Assembly (NCBI RefSeq): GCF_963662255.1
Contig: NC_085068.1
Location: forward strand, 1,116,001-1,180,000
Source: Cinclus cinclus
Lineage: Eukaryota > Chordata > Aves > Passeriformes > Cinclidae
DNA: 64,000 bases
Direction: 5' to 3'
The position numbers and the translations under genes were made by a program. Below are positions 22,515-35,200 of this stretch, one piece after another; the stretch's first letter is position 1, and each line of letters opens with the position of its first letter. Under the pieces are notes generated by a model. It was not told where the DNA came from and did no database searches. It saw only the letters and a program-made list of their open reading frames with translations.

Positions 22515-23057
22515 TGCTGCCCGATCCCAAAGAGTAAAACACAAATCAACAAAGTTGTTTTGTGCGGTGCTTTATTCAGGGCCCGGGGACCTGAGGACTA
22601 GCGTCCAAAGTCAAAGTCCCAACCCCTTAGTGAATCTTACACAGTTTTATACCCTTTTACAAATCTTGCTTCACCATGGCTACATGCTATGGTCCACATA
22701 CTTCACATCAAAGGCAGCAGTCATTTTCGAGATAACATTTCTAAAGGTTATAACTCTTGCACGCCTGCCTAAGTTAAGACAATAAGATACCTTTCTAACG
22801 GTTATAAATCCTACATGCTTGTCTAAACTAGAACTATAGATTAATCCCACACCTGTTTATTGTACTTCATCAGTAAATTCCCTACTGTTCCTATAAATAA
22901 CCAGTTGGTCCTTCTTCGCCCCACTGGCCCTTAACTCATTATTCTGTAGCTCAGCACATTCCCTGGCTTAGTTCCCAGGGCCTACCTTGCACTAGCTACA
23001 AACTGCAGCCTTAGCATTACTACCACTAACTATTAAATGTATATGTATATGCTAACA
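22515..23057 (-). repeat. 5' LTR of the class I provirus
   Basis: 543 bp, TG...CA on the minus strand. It contains a TATAAAA box (22645-22651) and an AATAAA signal (22571-22576) about 70 bp further on, implying a short R region and a U5 of only a few tens of bases. It differs from the 3' LTR by one base. Confidence 0.95.
22645..22651 (-). promoter_or_regulatory. TATA box of the proviral promoter
   Basis: TATAAAA on the minus strand, in the context GGGTATAAAACTGTG, inside the 5' LTR. It lies about 70 bp upstream of AATAAA, a normal spacing for a short retroviral R region. The transcription start is inferred at roughly 22615-22620. Confidence 0.7.
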
Positions 23058-23061
23058 ACTT
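23058..23061. repeat. Target-site duplication ACTT (right copy)
   Basis: Follows the terminal CA of the right-hand LTR directly and continues into normal satellite sequence. Partner of 13582-13585. Confidence 0.9.
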
Positions 23062-25189
23062 GATGTCACAATGAATCATTTGATTCTTGGCCTCCATGGT
23101 GTCATAATGGTTCCTTGTTTCTATTGGGCCCCATGCTGTCACAATTCATCCCTGGCCCTTTTACGCCCCCTGGTGTCAAATGGGAGCCTGGGATTATTAG
23201 CCTCCATTGGGTCACAATGGATCCTTGCTTCTCTTAACCCCTGTGGTGTCACAATGCATCCCATGCCCTTTTAGGCCACTTGATGTCACAATGAATCATT
23301 TGATTCTTGGCCTCCATGGTGACATAATAGATCCTTGCTTCTATTGGTCCCCATGCTGTAACAATCCATCCCTGGCCATTTTAGGCCCCCTGGTGTCACA
23401 AGGGATCATTAGATTGTTAGCCTGCCTTGGGTCACAATGGTTCCTTGCTTCTCTTAGCCCCTGTGGTGTCACAATGCATCCCATGCCCTTTTAGGCCACT
23501 TGGTGTTACAATGAATCATTTGAGTCTTGGCCTCTATTGTGTCATAATATTTCCATGTTTTTATTGTACCCCATGCTTTCACAATTCATCCCTGGCCCTA
23601 TTGCAACCCCTGGTGTCACAATGGATCATTAGATTGTTAGCCTGCATTGGGTCACAATGGTTCCTTGCTTCTCTTAACCTCTGTGGTGTCACAATGCATT
23701 CCAAGCCCTTTTAGGCCACATGGTCATACAATGAACCATTTGATTCTTGGCCCTCATGGTGTCATAATGGTTCCTTGCTTCTATAGGTCCCCATGCTGTC
23801 AGAGTTCATCCGTGGCCCTTTTGCGCCCCCTGGTGTCAAAAGGGATTCTAAGATTGTTAGCCTGCCTTGGGTCACAATGGTTCCTTGCTTCTCTTAACCC
23901 CTGTGGTGTCACAATGCAACCCATGCCCTTTTAGGCCACTTGATGTCACAATGAATCATTTTATTTTTGGCCTCCATGGTGGCATAATTGTACCAGGTTT
24001 TAATTGGGCCCCATGCTTTCACAATTCATCCCTGGCCCTTTTAGGCCCATTGGTGTCCTAAGGGACAATTAGATTGTTAGCCTCCATTGGGTAACAATGG
24101 TTCCTTGCTTCTCTTAACCTCTGTGCTGTCACAATGCATCCCATGCCCTTTTAGGCCACATGACGTCACAATGAATTATTTGATTCTTGGCCTCCATGGT
24201 GTCATAATGGTTCCTTGTTTCTATTGGGCCCCATGCTGTCACAATTCATCCCTGGCCCTTTTACGCCCCCTGGTGTCAAATGGGATCCTGGGATTATTAG
24301 CCTCCATTGGGTCACAATGGATCCTTGATTCTCTTAACCCCTGTGGTGTCACAATGCATCCCATGCCCTTTTAGGCCACTTGATGTCACAATGAATCATT
24401 TGATTCTTGGCCTCCATGGTGACATAATAGATCCTTGCTTCTATTGGTCCCCATGCTGTAACAATCCATCCCTGGCCATTTTAGGCCCCCTGGTGTCACA
24501 AGGGATCATTAGATTGTTAGCCTGCCTTGGGTCACAATGGTTCCTTGCTTCTCTTAGCCCCTGTGGTGTCACAATGCATCCCATGCCCTTTTAGGCCACT
24601 TGGTGTTACAATGAATCATTTGAGTCTTGGCCTCTATTGTGTCATAATATTTCCATGTTTTTATTGTACCCCATGCTTTCACAATTCATCCCTGGCCCTA
24701 TTGCAACCCCTGGTGTCACAATGGATCATTAGATTGTTAGCCTGCATTGGGTCACAATGGTTCCTTGCTTCTCTTAACCTCTGTGGTGTCACAATGCATT
24801 CCAAGCCCTTTTAGGCCACTTGGTCATACAATGAACCATTTGATTCTTGGCCCTCATGGTGTCATAATGGTTCCTTGCTTCTATAGGTCCCCATGCTGTC
24901 AGAGTTCATCCGTGGTCCTTTTGCGCCCCCTGGTGTCAAAAGGGATTCTAAGATTGTTAGCCTGCCTTGGGTCACAATGGTTCCTTGCTTCTCTTAACCC
25001 CTGTGGTGTCACAATGCAACCCATGCCCTTTTAGGCCACTTGATGTCACAATGAATCATTTTATTTTTGGCCTCCATGGTGGCATAATTGTACCAGGTTT
25101 TAATTGGGCCCCATGCTTTCACAATTCATCCCTGGCCCTTTTAGGCCCATTGGTGTCACAAGGGACCATTAGATTGTTAGCCTCCATTG

Positions 25190-28100
25190 GGTAACAATGG
25201 TTCCTTGCTTCTCTTAACCCCTGTGGTGTCACAATGCATCCCATGCCCTTTTAGGCCACTTGATGTCACAATGAATCATTTGATTCTTGGCCTCCAAGGT
25301 GACAAAATAGATCCTTGCTTCTATTGGTCCCCGTGCTGTAACAATCCATCCCTGGCGCTTTTAGGCCCCCTGGTGTCACAAGGGATCATTAGATTGCTAG
25401 CCTGCATTGGGTCACAATGGTTCCTTGCTTCTCTTAGCCCCTGTGGTGTCACAATGCATCCCATGCCCTTTTAGGCCACTTGGTGTTTACAATGAATCAT
25501 TTGAGTCTTGGCCTCTATAGTGTCATAATATTTCCATGTTTTTATTGTGCCCCATGCTTTCACAATTCATCCCTGGCCCTATTGCAACCCCTGGTGTCAC
25601 AATGGATCATTAGATTGTTAGCCTGCATTGGGTCACAATGGTTCCTTGCTTCTCTTAACCTCTGTGGTGTCACAATGCATTCCAAGCCCTTTTAGGCCAC
25701 TTGGTCTTACAATGAACCATTTGATTCTTGGCCTTCATGGTGTCATAATGGTTCCTTGCTTCTATAGGTCCCCATGCTGTCAGAGTTCATCCGTGGTCCT
25801 TTTGCGCCCCCTGGTGTCAAAAGGGATTCTAAGATTGTTAGCCTGCCTTGGGTCACAATGGTTCCTTGCTTCTCTTAACCCCTGTGCTGTCACAATGCAT
25901 CCCATGCCCTTTTAGGCCACTTGATGTCACAATGAATCATTTTATTTTTGGCCTCCATGGTGGCATAATTGTACCAGGTTTTAATTGGGCCCCATGCTTT
26001 CACAATTCATCCCTGGCCCTTTTAGGCCCATTGGTGTCACAAGGGACCATTAGATTGTTAGCCTCCATTGGGTAACAATGGTTCCTTGCTTCTCCTAACC
26101 TCTGTGGTGTCACAATGCATTCCATGCCATTTTAGGCCACTTGATGTCACAATGAATCATATGATTCTTGGCCTCCATGGTGTCATAATGGTTCCTTGTT
26201 TCTATTGGGCCCCATGCTGTCACAATTCATCCCTGGCCCTTTTACGCCCCCTGGTGTCAAATGGGATCCTGGGATTATTAGCCTCCATTGGGTCACAATG
26301 GATCCTTGCTTCTCTTAACCCCTGTGGTGTCACAATGCATCCCATGCCCTTTTAGGCCACTTGATGTCACAATGAATCATTTGATTCTTGGCCTCCATGG
26401 TGACATAATAGATCCTTGCTTCTATTGGTCCCCATGCTGTAACAATCCATCCCTGGCCATTTTAGGCCCCCTGGTGTCACAAGGGATCATTAGATTGTTA
26501 GCCTGCCTTGGGTCACAATGGTTCCTTGCTTCTCTTAGCCCCTGTGGTGTCACAATGCATCCCATGCCCTTTTAGGCCACTTGGTGTTACAATGAATCAT
26601 TTGAGTCTTGGCCTCTATTGTGTCATAATATTTCCATGTTTTTATTGTGCCCCATGCTTTCACAATTCATCCCTGGCCCTATTGCAACCCCTGGTGTCAC
26701 AAGGGATCATTAGATTGTTAGCCTGCATTGGGTCACAGTGGTTCCTTGCTTCTCTTAACCTCTGTGGTGTCACAATGCATTCCAAGCCCTTTTAGGCCAC
26801 TTGGTCTTACAATGAACCATTTGATTCTTGGCCCTCATGGTGTCATAATGGTTCCTTGTTTCTATAGATCCCCATGCTGTCAGAGTTCATCCGTGGTCCT
26901 TTTGCGCCCCCTGGTGTCAAAAGGGATTCTAAGATTGTTAGCCTGCCTTGGGTCACAATGGTTCCTTGCTTCTCTTAGCCCCTGTGGTGTCACAATGCAT
27001 CCCATGCCCTTTTAGGCCACTTGGTGTTACAATGAATCATTTGAGTCTTGGCCTCTATTGTGTCATAATATTTCCATGTTATTATTGTGCCCCATGCTTT
27101 CACAATTCATCCCTGGCCCTTTTACGCCCATTGGTGTCACAAGGGACCATTAGATTGTTAGCCTGCATTGGGTCACAATGGTTCCTTGCTTCTCTTAACC
27201 CCTGTGGTGTCACAATGCATCCCATGCCCTTTTAGGCCACTTGATGTCACAATGAATCATTTGATTCTTGGCCTCCATGGTGACATAATAGATCCTTGCT
27301 TCTATTGGTCCCCGTGCTGTAACAATCCATCCCTGGCCATTTTAGGCCCCCTGGTGTCACAAGGGATCATTAGATTGTTAGCCTGCCTTGGGTCACAATG
27401 GTTCCTTGCTTCTCTTAGCCCCTGTGGTGTCACAATGCATCCCATGCCCTTTTAGGCCACTTGGTGTTACAATGAATCATTTGAGTCTTGGCCTCTATTG
27501 TGTCATAATATTTCCATGTTTTTATTGTGCCCCATGCTTTCACAATTCATCCCTGGCCCTATTGCAACCCCTGGTGTCACAAGGGATCATTAGATTGTTA
27601 GCCTGCATTGGGTCACAATGGTTCCTTGCTTCTCTTAACCTCTGTGGTGTCACAATGCATTCCATGCCATTTTAGGCCACTTGATGTCACAATGATTCAT
27701 TTGATTCTTGGCCTCCATGGTGTCATAATGGTTCCTTGTTTCTATTGGGCCCCATGCTGTCACAATTCATCCCTGGCCCTTTTACGCCCCCTGGTGTCAA
27801 ATGGGATCCTGGGATTATTAGCCTCCATTGGGTAACAATGGATCCTTGATTCTCTCAACCCCTGTGGTGTCACAATGCATCCCATGCCCTTTTAGGCCAC
27901 TTGATGTCACAATGAATCATTTGATTCTGGGCCTCCATGGTGTCATAATGGTTCCTTGTTTCTATTGGGCCCCATGCTGTCACAATTCATCCCTGGCCCT
28001 TTTACGCCCCCTGGTGTCAAATGGGATCCTGGAATTATTAGCCTCCATTGGGTCACAATGGATCCTTGCTTCTCTTAACCCCTGTGGTGTCACAATGCAT

Positions 28101-30059
28101 CCCATGCCCTTTTAGGCCACTTGATGTCACAATGAATCATTTGATTCTTGGCCTCCAAGGTGACAAAATAGATCCTTGCTTCTATTGGTCCCCGTGCTGT
28201 AACAATCCATCCCTGGCGCTTTTAGGCCCCCTGGTGTCACAAGGGATCATTAGATTGCTAGCCTGCATTGGGTCACAATGGTTCCTTGCTTCTCTTAGCC
28301 CCTGTGGTGTCACAATGCATCCCATGCCCTTTTAGGCCACTTGGTGTTTACAATGAATCATTTGAGTCTTGGCCTCTATAGTGTCATAATATTTCCATGT
28401 TTTTATTGTGCCCCATGCTTTCACAATTCATCCCTGGCCCTATTGCAACCCCTGGTGTCACAATGGATCATTAGATTGTTAGCCTGCATTGGGTCACAAT
28501 GGTTCCTTGCTTCTCTTAACCTCTGTGGTGTCACAATGCATTCCAAGCCCTTTTAGGCCACTTGGTCTTACAATGAACCATTTGATTCTTGGCCTTCATG
28601 GTGTCATAATGGTTCCTTGCTTCTATAGGTCCCCATGCTGTCAGAGTTCATCCGTGGTCCTTTTGCGCCCCCTGGTGTCAAAAGGGATTCTAAGATTGTT
28701 AGCCTGCCTTGGGTCACAATGGTTCCTTGCTTCTCTTAACCCCTGTGGTGTCACAATGCATCCCATGCCCTTTTAGGCCACTTGATGTCACAATGAATCA
28801 TTTTATTTTTGGCCTCCATGGTGGCATAATTGTACCAGGTTTTAATTGGGCCCCATGCTTTCACAATTCATCCCTGGCCCTTTTAGGCCCATTGGTGTCA
28901 CAAGGGACCATTAGATTGTTAGCCTCCATTGGGTAACAATGGTTCCTTGCTTCTCCTAACCTCTGTGGTGTCACAATGCATTCCATGCCATTTTAGGCCA
29001 CTTGATGTCACAATGAATCATATGATTCTTGGCCTCCATGGTGTCATAATGGTTCCTTGTTTCTATTGGGCCCCATGCTGTCACAATTCATCCCTGGCCC
29101 TTTTACGCCCCCTGGTGTCAAATGGGATCCTGGGATTATTAGCCTCCATTGGGTCACAATGGATCCTTGCTTCTCTTAACCCCTGTGGTGTCACAATGCA
29201 TCCCATGCCCTTTTAGGCCACTTGATGTCACAATGAATCATTTGATTCTTGGCCTCCATGGTGACATAATAGATCCTTGCTTCTATTGGTCCCCATGCTG
29301 TAACAATCCATCCCTGGCCATTTTAGGCCCCCTGGTGTCACAAGGGATCATTAGATTGTTAGCCTGCCTTGGGTCACAATGGTTCCTTGCTTCTCTTAGC
29401 CCCTGTGGTGTCACAATGCATCCCATGCCCTTTTAGGCCACTTGGTGTTACAATGAATCATTTGAGTCTTGGCCTCTATTGTGTCATAATATTTCCATGT
29501 TTTTATTGTGCCCCATGCTTTCACAATTCATCCCTGGCCCTATTGCAACCCCTGGTGTCACAAGGGATCATTAGATTGTTAGCCTGCATTGGGTCACAGT
29601 GGTTCCTTGCTTCTCTTAACCTCTGTGGTGTCACAATGCATTCCAAGCCCTTTTAGGCCACTTGGTCATACAATGAACCATTTGATTCTTGGCCCTCATG
29701 GTGTCATAATGGTTCCTTGTTTCTATAGATCCCCATGCTGTCAGAGTTCATCCGTGGTCCTTTTGCGCCCCCTGGTGTCAAAAGGGATTCTAAGATTGTT
29801 AGCCTGCCTTGGGTCACAATGGTTCCTTGCTTCTCTTAGCCCCTGTGGTGTCACAATGCATCCCATGCCCTTTTAGGCCACTTGGTGTTACAATGAATCA
29901 TTTGAGTCTTGGCCTCTATTGTGTCATAATATTTCCATGTTATTATTGTGCCCCATGCTTTCACAATTCATCCCTGGCCCTTTTACGCCCATTGGTGTCA
30001 CAAGGGACCATTAGATTGTTAGCCTGCATTGGGTCACAATGGTTCCTTGCTTCTCTTAA
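25190..30059. repeat. ~2-kb block duplicated at 2,861-bp offset
   Basis: About 25190-27198 matches 28051-30059 with only scattered differences. The offset is 13 units plus one base; the extra base is a private T insertion (GGTGTTTACAATG near 25485 and 28346) that marks both copies. A third relative starting near 27.4 kb reappears at ~37.7 kb (offset 10,342 bp). Bounds were estimated by eye from shared variants. Confidence 0.8.
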
Positions 30060-30189
30060 CCTCTGTGGTGTCACAATGCATTCCATGCCATTTTAGGCCA
30101 CTTGATGTCACAGTGAATCATTTGATTCTTGGCCTCCATGGTGTCATAATGTTTCCTTGTTTCTATTGGGCCCCATGCTTTCACAATTC

Positions 30190-32200
30190 ATCCCTGGCCC
30201 TTTTACGCCCCCTGGTGTCAAATGGGAGCCTGGGATTATTAGCCTCCATTGGGTCACAATGGATCCTTGCTTCTCTTAACCCCTGTGGTGTCACAATGCA
30301 TCCCATGCCCTTTTAGGCCACTTGATGTCACAATGAATCATTTGATTCTTGGCCTCCATGGTGACATAATAGATCCTTGCTTCTATTGGTCCCCGTGCTG
30401 TAAGAATCCATTCCTGGCCATTTTAGGCCCCCTGGTGTCACAAGGGATCATTAGATTGTTAGCCTGCCTTGGGTCACAATGGTTCCTTGCTTCTCTTAGC
30501 CCCTGTGGTGTCACAATGCATCCCATGCCCTTTTAGGCCACTTGGTGTTACAATGAATCATTTGAGTCTTGGCCTCTATTGTGTCATAATATTTCCATGT
30601 TTTTATTGTGCCCCATGCTTTCACAATTCATCCCTGGCCCTATTGCAACCCCTGGTGTCACAAGGGATCATTAGATTGTTAGCCTGCATTGGGTCACAAT
30701 GGTTCCTTGCTTCTCTTAACCTCTGTGGTGTCACAATGCATTCCAAGCCCTTTTAGGCCACTTGGTCATACAATGAACCATTTGATTCTTGGCCCTCATG
30801 GTGTCATAATGGTTCCTTGCTTCTATAGGTCCCCATGCTGTCAGAGTTCATCCGTGGTCCTTTTGCGCCCCCTGGTGTCAAAAGGGATTCTAAGATTGTT
30901 AGCCTGCCTTGGGTCACAATGGTTCCTTGCTTCTCTTAAACCCTGTGGTGTCACAATGCAACCCATGCCCTTTTAGGCCACTTGATGTCACAATGAATCA
31001 TTTCATTTTTGGCCTCCATGGTGGCATAATTGTACCAGGTTTTAATTGGGCCCCATGCTTTCACAATTCATCCCTGGCCCTTTTAGGCCCATTGGTATCA
31101 CAAGGGACCATTAGATTGTTAGCCTCCATTGGGTAACAATGGTTCCTTGCTTCTCTTAACCTCTGTGGTGTCACAATGCATTCCATGCCATTTTAGGCCA
31201 CTTGATGTCACAGTGAATCATTTGATTCTTGGCCTCCATGGTGTCATAATGGTTCCTTGTTTCTATTGGGCCCCATGCTGTCACAATTCATCCCTGGCCC
31301 TTTTAGGCCCGTTGGCGTCCTAAGGGACAATTAGATTGTTAGCCTCCATTGGGTAACAATGGTTCCTTGCTTCTCTTAACCCCTGTGGTGTCACAATGCA
31401 TCCCATGCCCTTTTAGGCCACTTGATGTCACAATGAATCATTTTATTTTTGGCCTCCATGGTGGCATAATTGTACCAGGTTTTAATTGGGCCCCATGCTT
31501 TCACAATTCATCCCTGGCCCTTTTACGCCCATTGGTGTCACAAGGGACCATTAGATTGTTAGCCTCCATTAGGTAACAATGGTTCCTTGCTTCTCCTAAC
31601 CTCTGTGGTGTCACAATGCATTCCATGCCATTTTAGGCCACTTGATGTCACAATGAATCATATGATTCTTGGCCTCCATGGTGTCATAATGGTTCCTTGT
31701 TTCTATTGGGCCCCATGCTGTCACAATTCATCCCTGGCCCTTTTACGCCCCCTGGTGTCAAATGGGATCCTGGGATTATTAGCCTCCATTGGGTCACAAT
31801 GGATCCTTGCTTCTCTTAACCCCTGTGGTGTCACAATGCATCCCATGCCCTTTTAGGCCACTTGATGTCACAATGAATCATTTGATTCTTGGCCTCCATG
31901 GTGACATAATAGATCCTTGCTTCTATTGGTCCCCATGCTGTAACAATCCATCCCTGGCCATTTTAGGCCCCCTGGTGTCACAAGGGATCATTAGATTGTT
32001 AGCCTGCCTTGGGTCACAATGGTTCCTTGCTTCTCTTAGCCCCTGTGGTGTCACAATGCATCCCATGCCCTTTTAGGCCACTTGGTGTTACAATGAATCA
32101 TTTGAGTCTTGGCCTCTATTGTGTCATAATATTTCCATGTTTTTATTGTGCCCCATGCTTTCACAATTCATCCCTGGCCCTATTGCAACCCCTGGTGTCA
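30190..32200. repeat. ~2-kb satellite block, copy 1 of a distant duplication
   Basis: Matches roughly 39432-41442 at a constant offset of 9,242 bp (42 units plus two bases). Shared private variants include the TGTAAGAATCCATTCC change near 30400 and 39642 and the CTTAAACCCTG change near 30937 and 40179. Bounds are approximate. Confidence 0.75.
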
Positions 32201-35200
32201 CAATGGATCATTAGATTGTTAGCCTGCATTGGGTCACAATGGTTCCTTGCTTCTCTTAACCTCTGTGGTGTCACAATGCATTCCATGCCATTTTAGGCCA
32301 CTTGATGTCACAATGAATCATTTGATTCTTGGCCTCCATGGTGTCATAATGGTTCCTTGTTTCTATTGGGCCCCATGCTGTCACAATTCATCCCTGGCCC
32401 TTTTACGCCCCCTGGTGTCAAATGGGATCCTGGGATTATTAGCCTCCATTGGGTAACAATGGATCCTTGATTCTCTTAACCCCTGTGGTGTCACAATGCA
32501 TCCCATGCCCTTTTAGGCCACATGATGTCACAATGAATCATTTGATTGTTGGCCTCCATGGTGACATAATAGATCCTTGCTTCTATTGGTCCCCGTGCTG
32601 TAACAATCCATCCCTGGCCATTTTAGGCCCCCTGGTGTCACAAGGGATCATTAGATTGTTAGCCTGCATTGGGTCACAATGGTTCCTTGCTTCTCTTAGC
32701 CCCTGTGGTGTCACAATGCATCCCATGCCCTTTTAGGCCACTTGGTGTTACAATGAATCATTTGAGTCTTGGCCTCTATTGTGTCATAATATTTCCATGT
32801 TTTTATTGTGCCCCATGCTTTCACAATTCATCCCTGGCCCTATTGCAACCCCTGGTGTCACAATGGATCATTAGATTGTTAGCCTGCATTGGGTCACAAT
32901 GGTTCCTTGCTTCTCTTAACCTCTGTGGTGTCACAATGCATTCCAAGCCCTTTTAGGCCACTTGGTCTTACAATGAACCATTTGATTCTTGGCCTTCATG
33001 GTGTCATAATGGTTCCTTGCTTCTATAGGTCCCCATGCTGTCAGAGTTCATCCGTGGTCCTTTTGCGCCCCCCGGTGTCAAAAGGGATTCTAAGATTGTT
33101 AGCCTGCCTTGGGTCACAATGCTTCCTTACTTCTCTTAATCCCTGTGGTGTCACAATGCATCCCATGCCCTTTTAGGCCACTTGATGTCACAATGAATCA
33201 TTTCATTTTTGGCCTCCATGGTGGCATAATTGTACCAGGTTTTAATTGGGCCCCATGATTTCACAATTCACCCCTGGCCCTTTTAGGCCCATTGGTGTCA
33301 CAAGGGACCATTAGATTGTTAGCCTCCATTGGGTAACAATGGTTCCTTGCTTCTCTTAACCCCTGTGGTGTCACAATGCATCCCATGCCCTTTTAGGCCA
33401 CTTGATGTCACAATGAATCATTTGATTCTGGGCCTCCATGGTGTCATAATGGTTCCTTGTTTCTATTGGGCCCCATGCTGTCACAATTCATCCCTGGCCC
33501 TTTTACGCCCCCTGGTGTCAAATGGGATCCTGGGATTATTAGCCTCCATTGGGTCACAATGGATCCTTGCTTCTCTTAACCCCTGTGGTGTCACAATGCA
33601 TCCCATGCCCTTTTAGGCCACTAGATGTCACAATGAATCATTTGATTCTTGGCCTCCATGGTGACATAATAGATCCTTGCTTCTATTGGTCCCCGTGCTG
33701 TAACAATCCATCCCTGGCCCTTTTAGGCCCCCTGGTGTCACAAGGGATCATTAGATTGTTAGCCTGCATTGGGTCACAATGGTTCCTTGCTTCTCTTAGC
33801 CCCTGTGGTGTCACAATGCATCCCATGCCCTTTTAGGCCACTTGGTGTTTACAATGAATCATTTGCGTCTTGGCCTCTATAGTGTCATAATATTTCCATG
33901 TTTTTATTGTGCCCCATGCTTTCACAATTCATCCCTGGCCCTTTTACGCCCCCTGGTGTCACAATGGATCATTAGATTGTTAGCCTGCATTGGGTCACAA
34001 TGGTTCCTTGCTTCTCTTAACCTCTGTGGTGTCACAATGCATTCCAAGCCCTTTTAGGCCACTTGGTCTTACAATGAACCATTTGATTCTTGGCCTTCAT
34101 GGTGTCATAATGGTTCCTTGCTTCTATAGGTCCCCATGCTGTCAGAGTTCATCCGTGGTCCTTTTGCGCCCCCTGGTGTCAAAAGGGATTCTAAGATTGT
34201 TAGCCTGCCTTGGGTCACAATGGTTCCTTGCTTCTCTTAACCCCTGTGGTGTCACAATGCATCCCATGCCCTTTTAGGCCACTTGATGTCACAATGAATC
34301 ATTTTATTTTTGGCCTCCATGGTGGCATAATTGTACCAGGTTTTAATTGGGCCCCATGCTTTCACAATTCATCCCTGGCCCTTTTAGGCCCATTGGTGTC
34401 ACAAGGGACCATTAGATTGTTAGCCTCCATTGGGTAACAATGGTTCCTTGCTTCTCCTAACCTCTGTGGTGTCACAATGCATTCCATGCCATTTTAGGCC
34501 ACTTGATGTCACAATGAATCATATGATTCTTGGCCTCCATGGTGTCATAATGGTTCCTTGTTTCTATTGGTCCCCATGCTGTAACAATCCATCCCTGGCC
34601 ATTTTAGGCCCCCTGGTGTCACAAGGGATCATTAGATTGTTAGCCTGCATTGGGTCACAATGGTTCCTTGCTTCTCTTAACCTCTGTGGTGTCACAATGC
34701 ATTCCAAGCCCTTTTAGGCCACTTAGTCTTACAATGAACTATTTGATTCTTGGCCTTCATGGTGTCATAATGGTTCCTTGCTTCTATAGGTCCCCATGCT
34801 GTCAGAGTTCATCCGTGGTCCTTTTGCGCCCCCTGGTGTCAAAAGGGATTCTAAGATTGTTAGCCTGCCTTGGGTCACAATGGTTCCTTGCTTCTCTTAA
34901 CCCCTGTGGTGTCACAATGCATCCCATGCCCTTTTAGGCCACTTGATGTCACAATGAATCATTTTATTTTTGGCCTCCATGGTGGCATAATTGTACCAGG
35001 TTTTAATTGGGCCCCATACTTTCACAATTCATCCCTGGCCCTTTAGGCCCATTGGTGTCACAAGGGACCATTAGATTGTTAGCCTGCCTTGGGTCACAAT
35101 GGTTCCTTGCTTCTCTTATCCCCTGTGGTGTCACAATGCATCCCATGCCCTTTTAGGCCACTTGGTGTTACAATGAATCATTTGAGTCTTGGCCTCTATT

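Larger units (their letters stand above)
13586..23057 (-). mobile_element. Full-length class I (gammaretrovirus-like) provirus
   Basis: A 9,472-bp provirus in order 5' LTR, leader, gag, pro-pol, env, 3' LTR, read on the minus strand. Both LTRs are 543 bp, begin TG and end CA, and by eye differ at one base (C at 13809, T at 22738). The insertion is flanked by a 4-bp duplication (ACTT), the length usual for gammaretroviruses. Gag, pol and env are all open over full length with the expected catalytic motifs, so the element looks young and possibly still coding. The gag-stop-pol layout in one frame and the Gag and RT motifs place it with gammaretrovirus-like class I elements, but Env departs from the usual gammaretroviral form. 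Confidence 0.95.
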
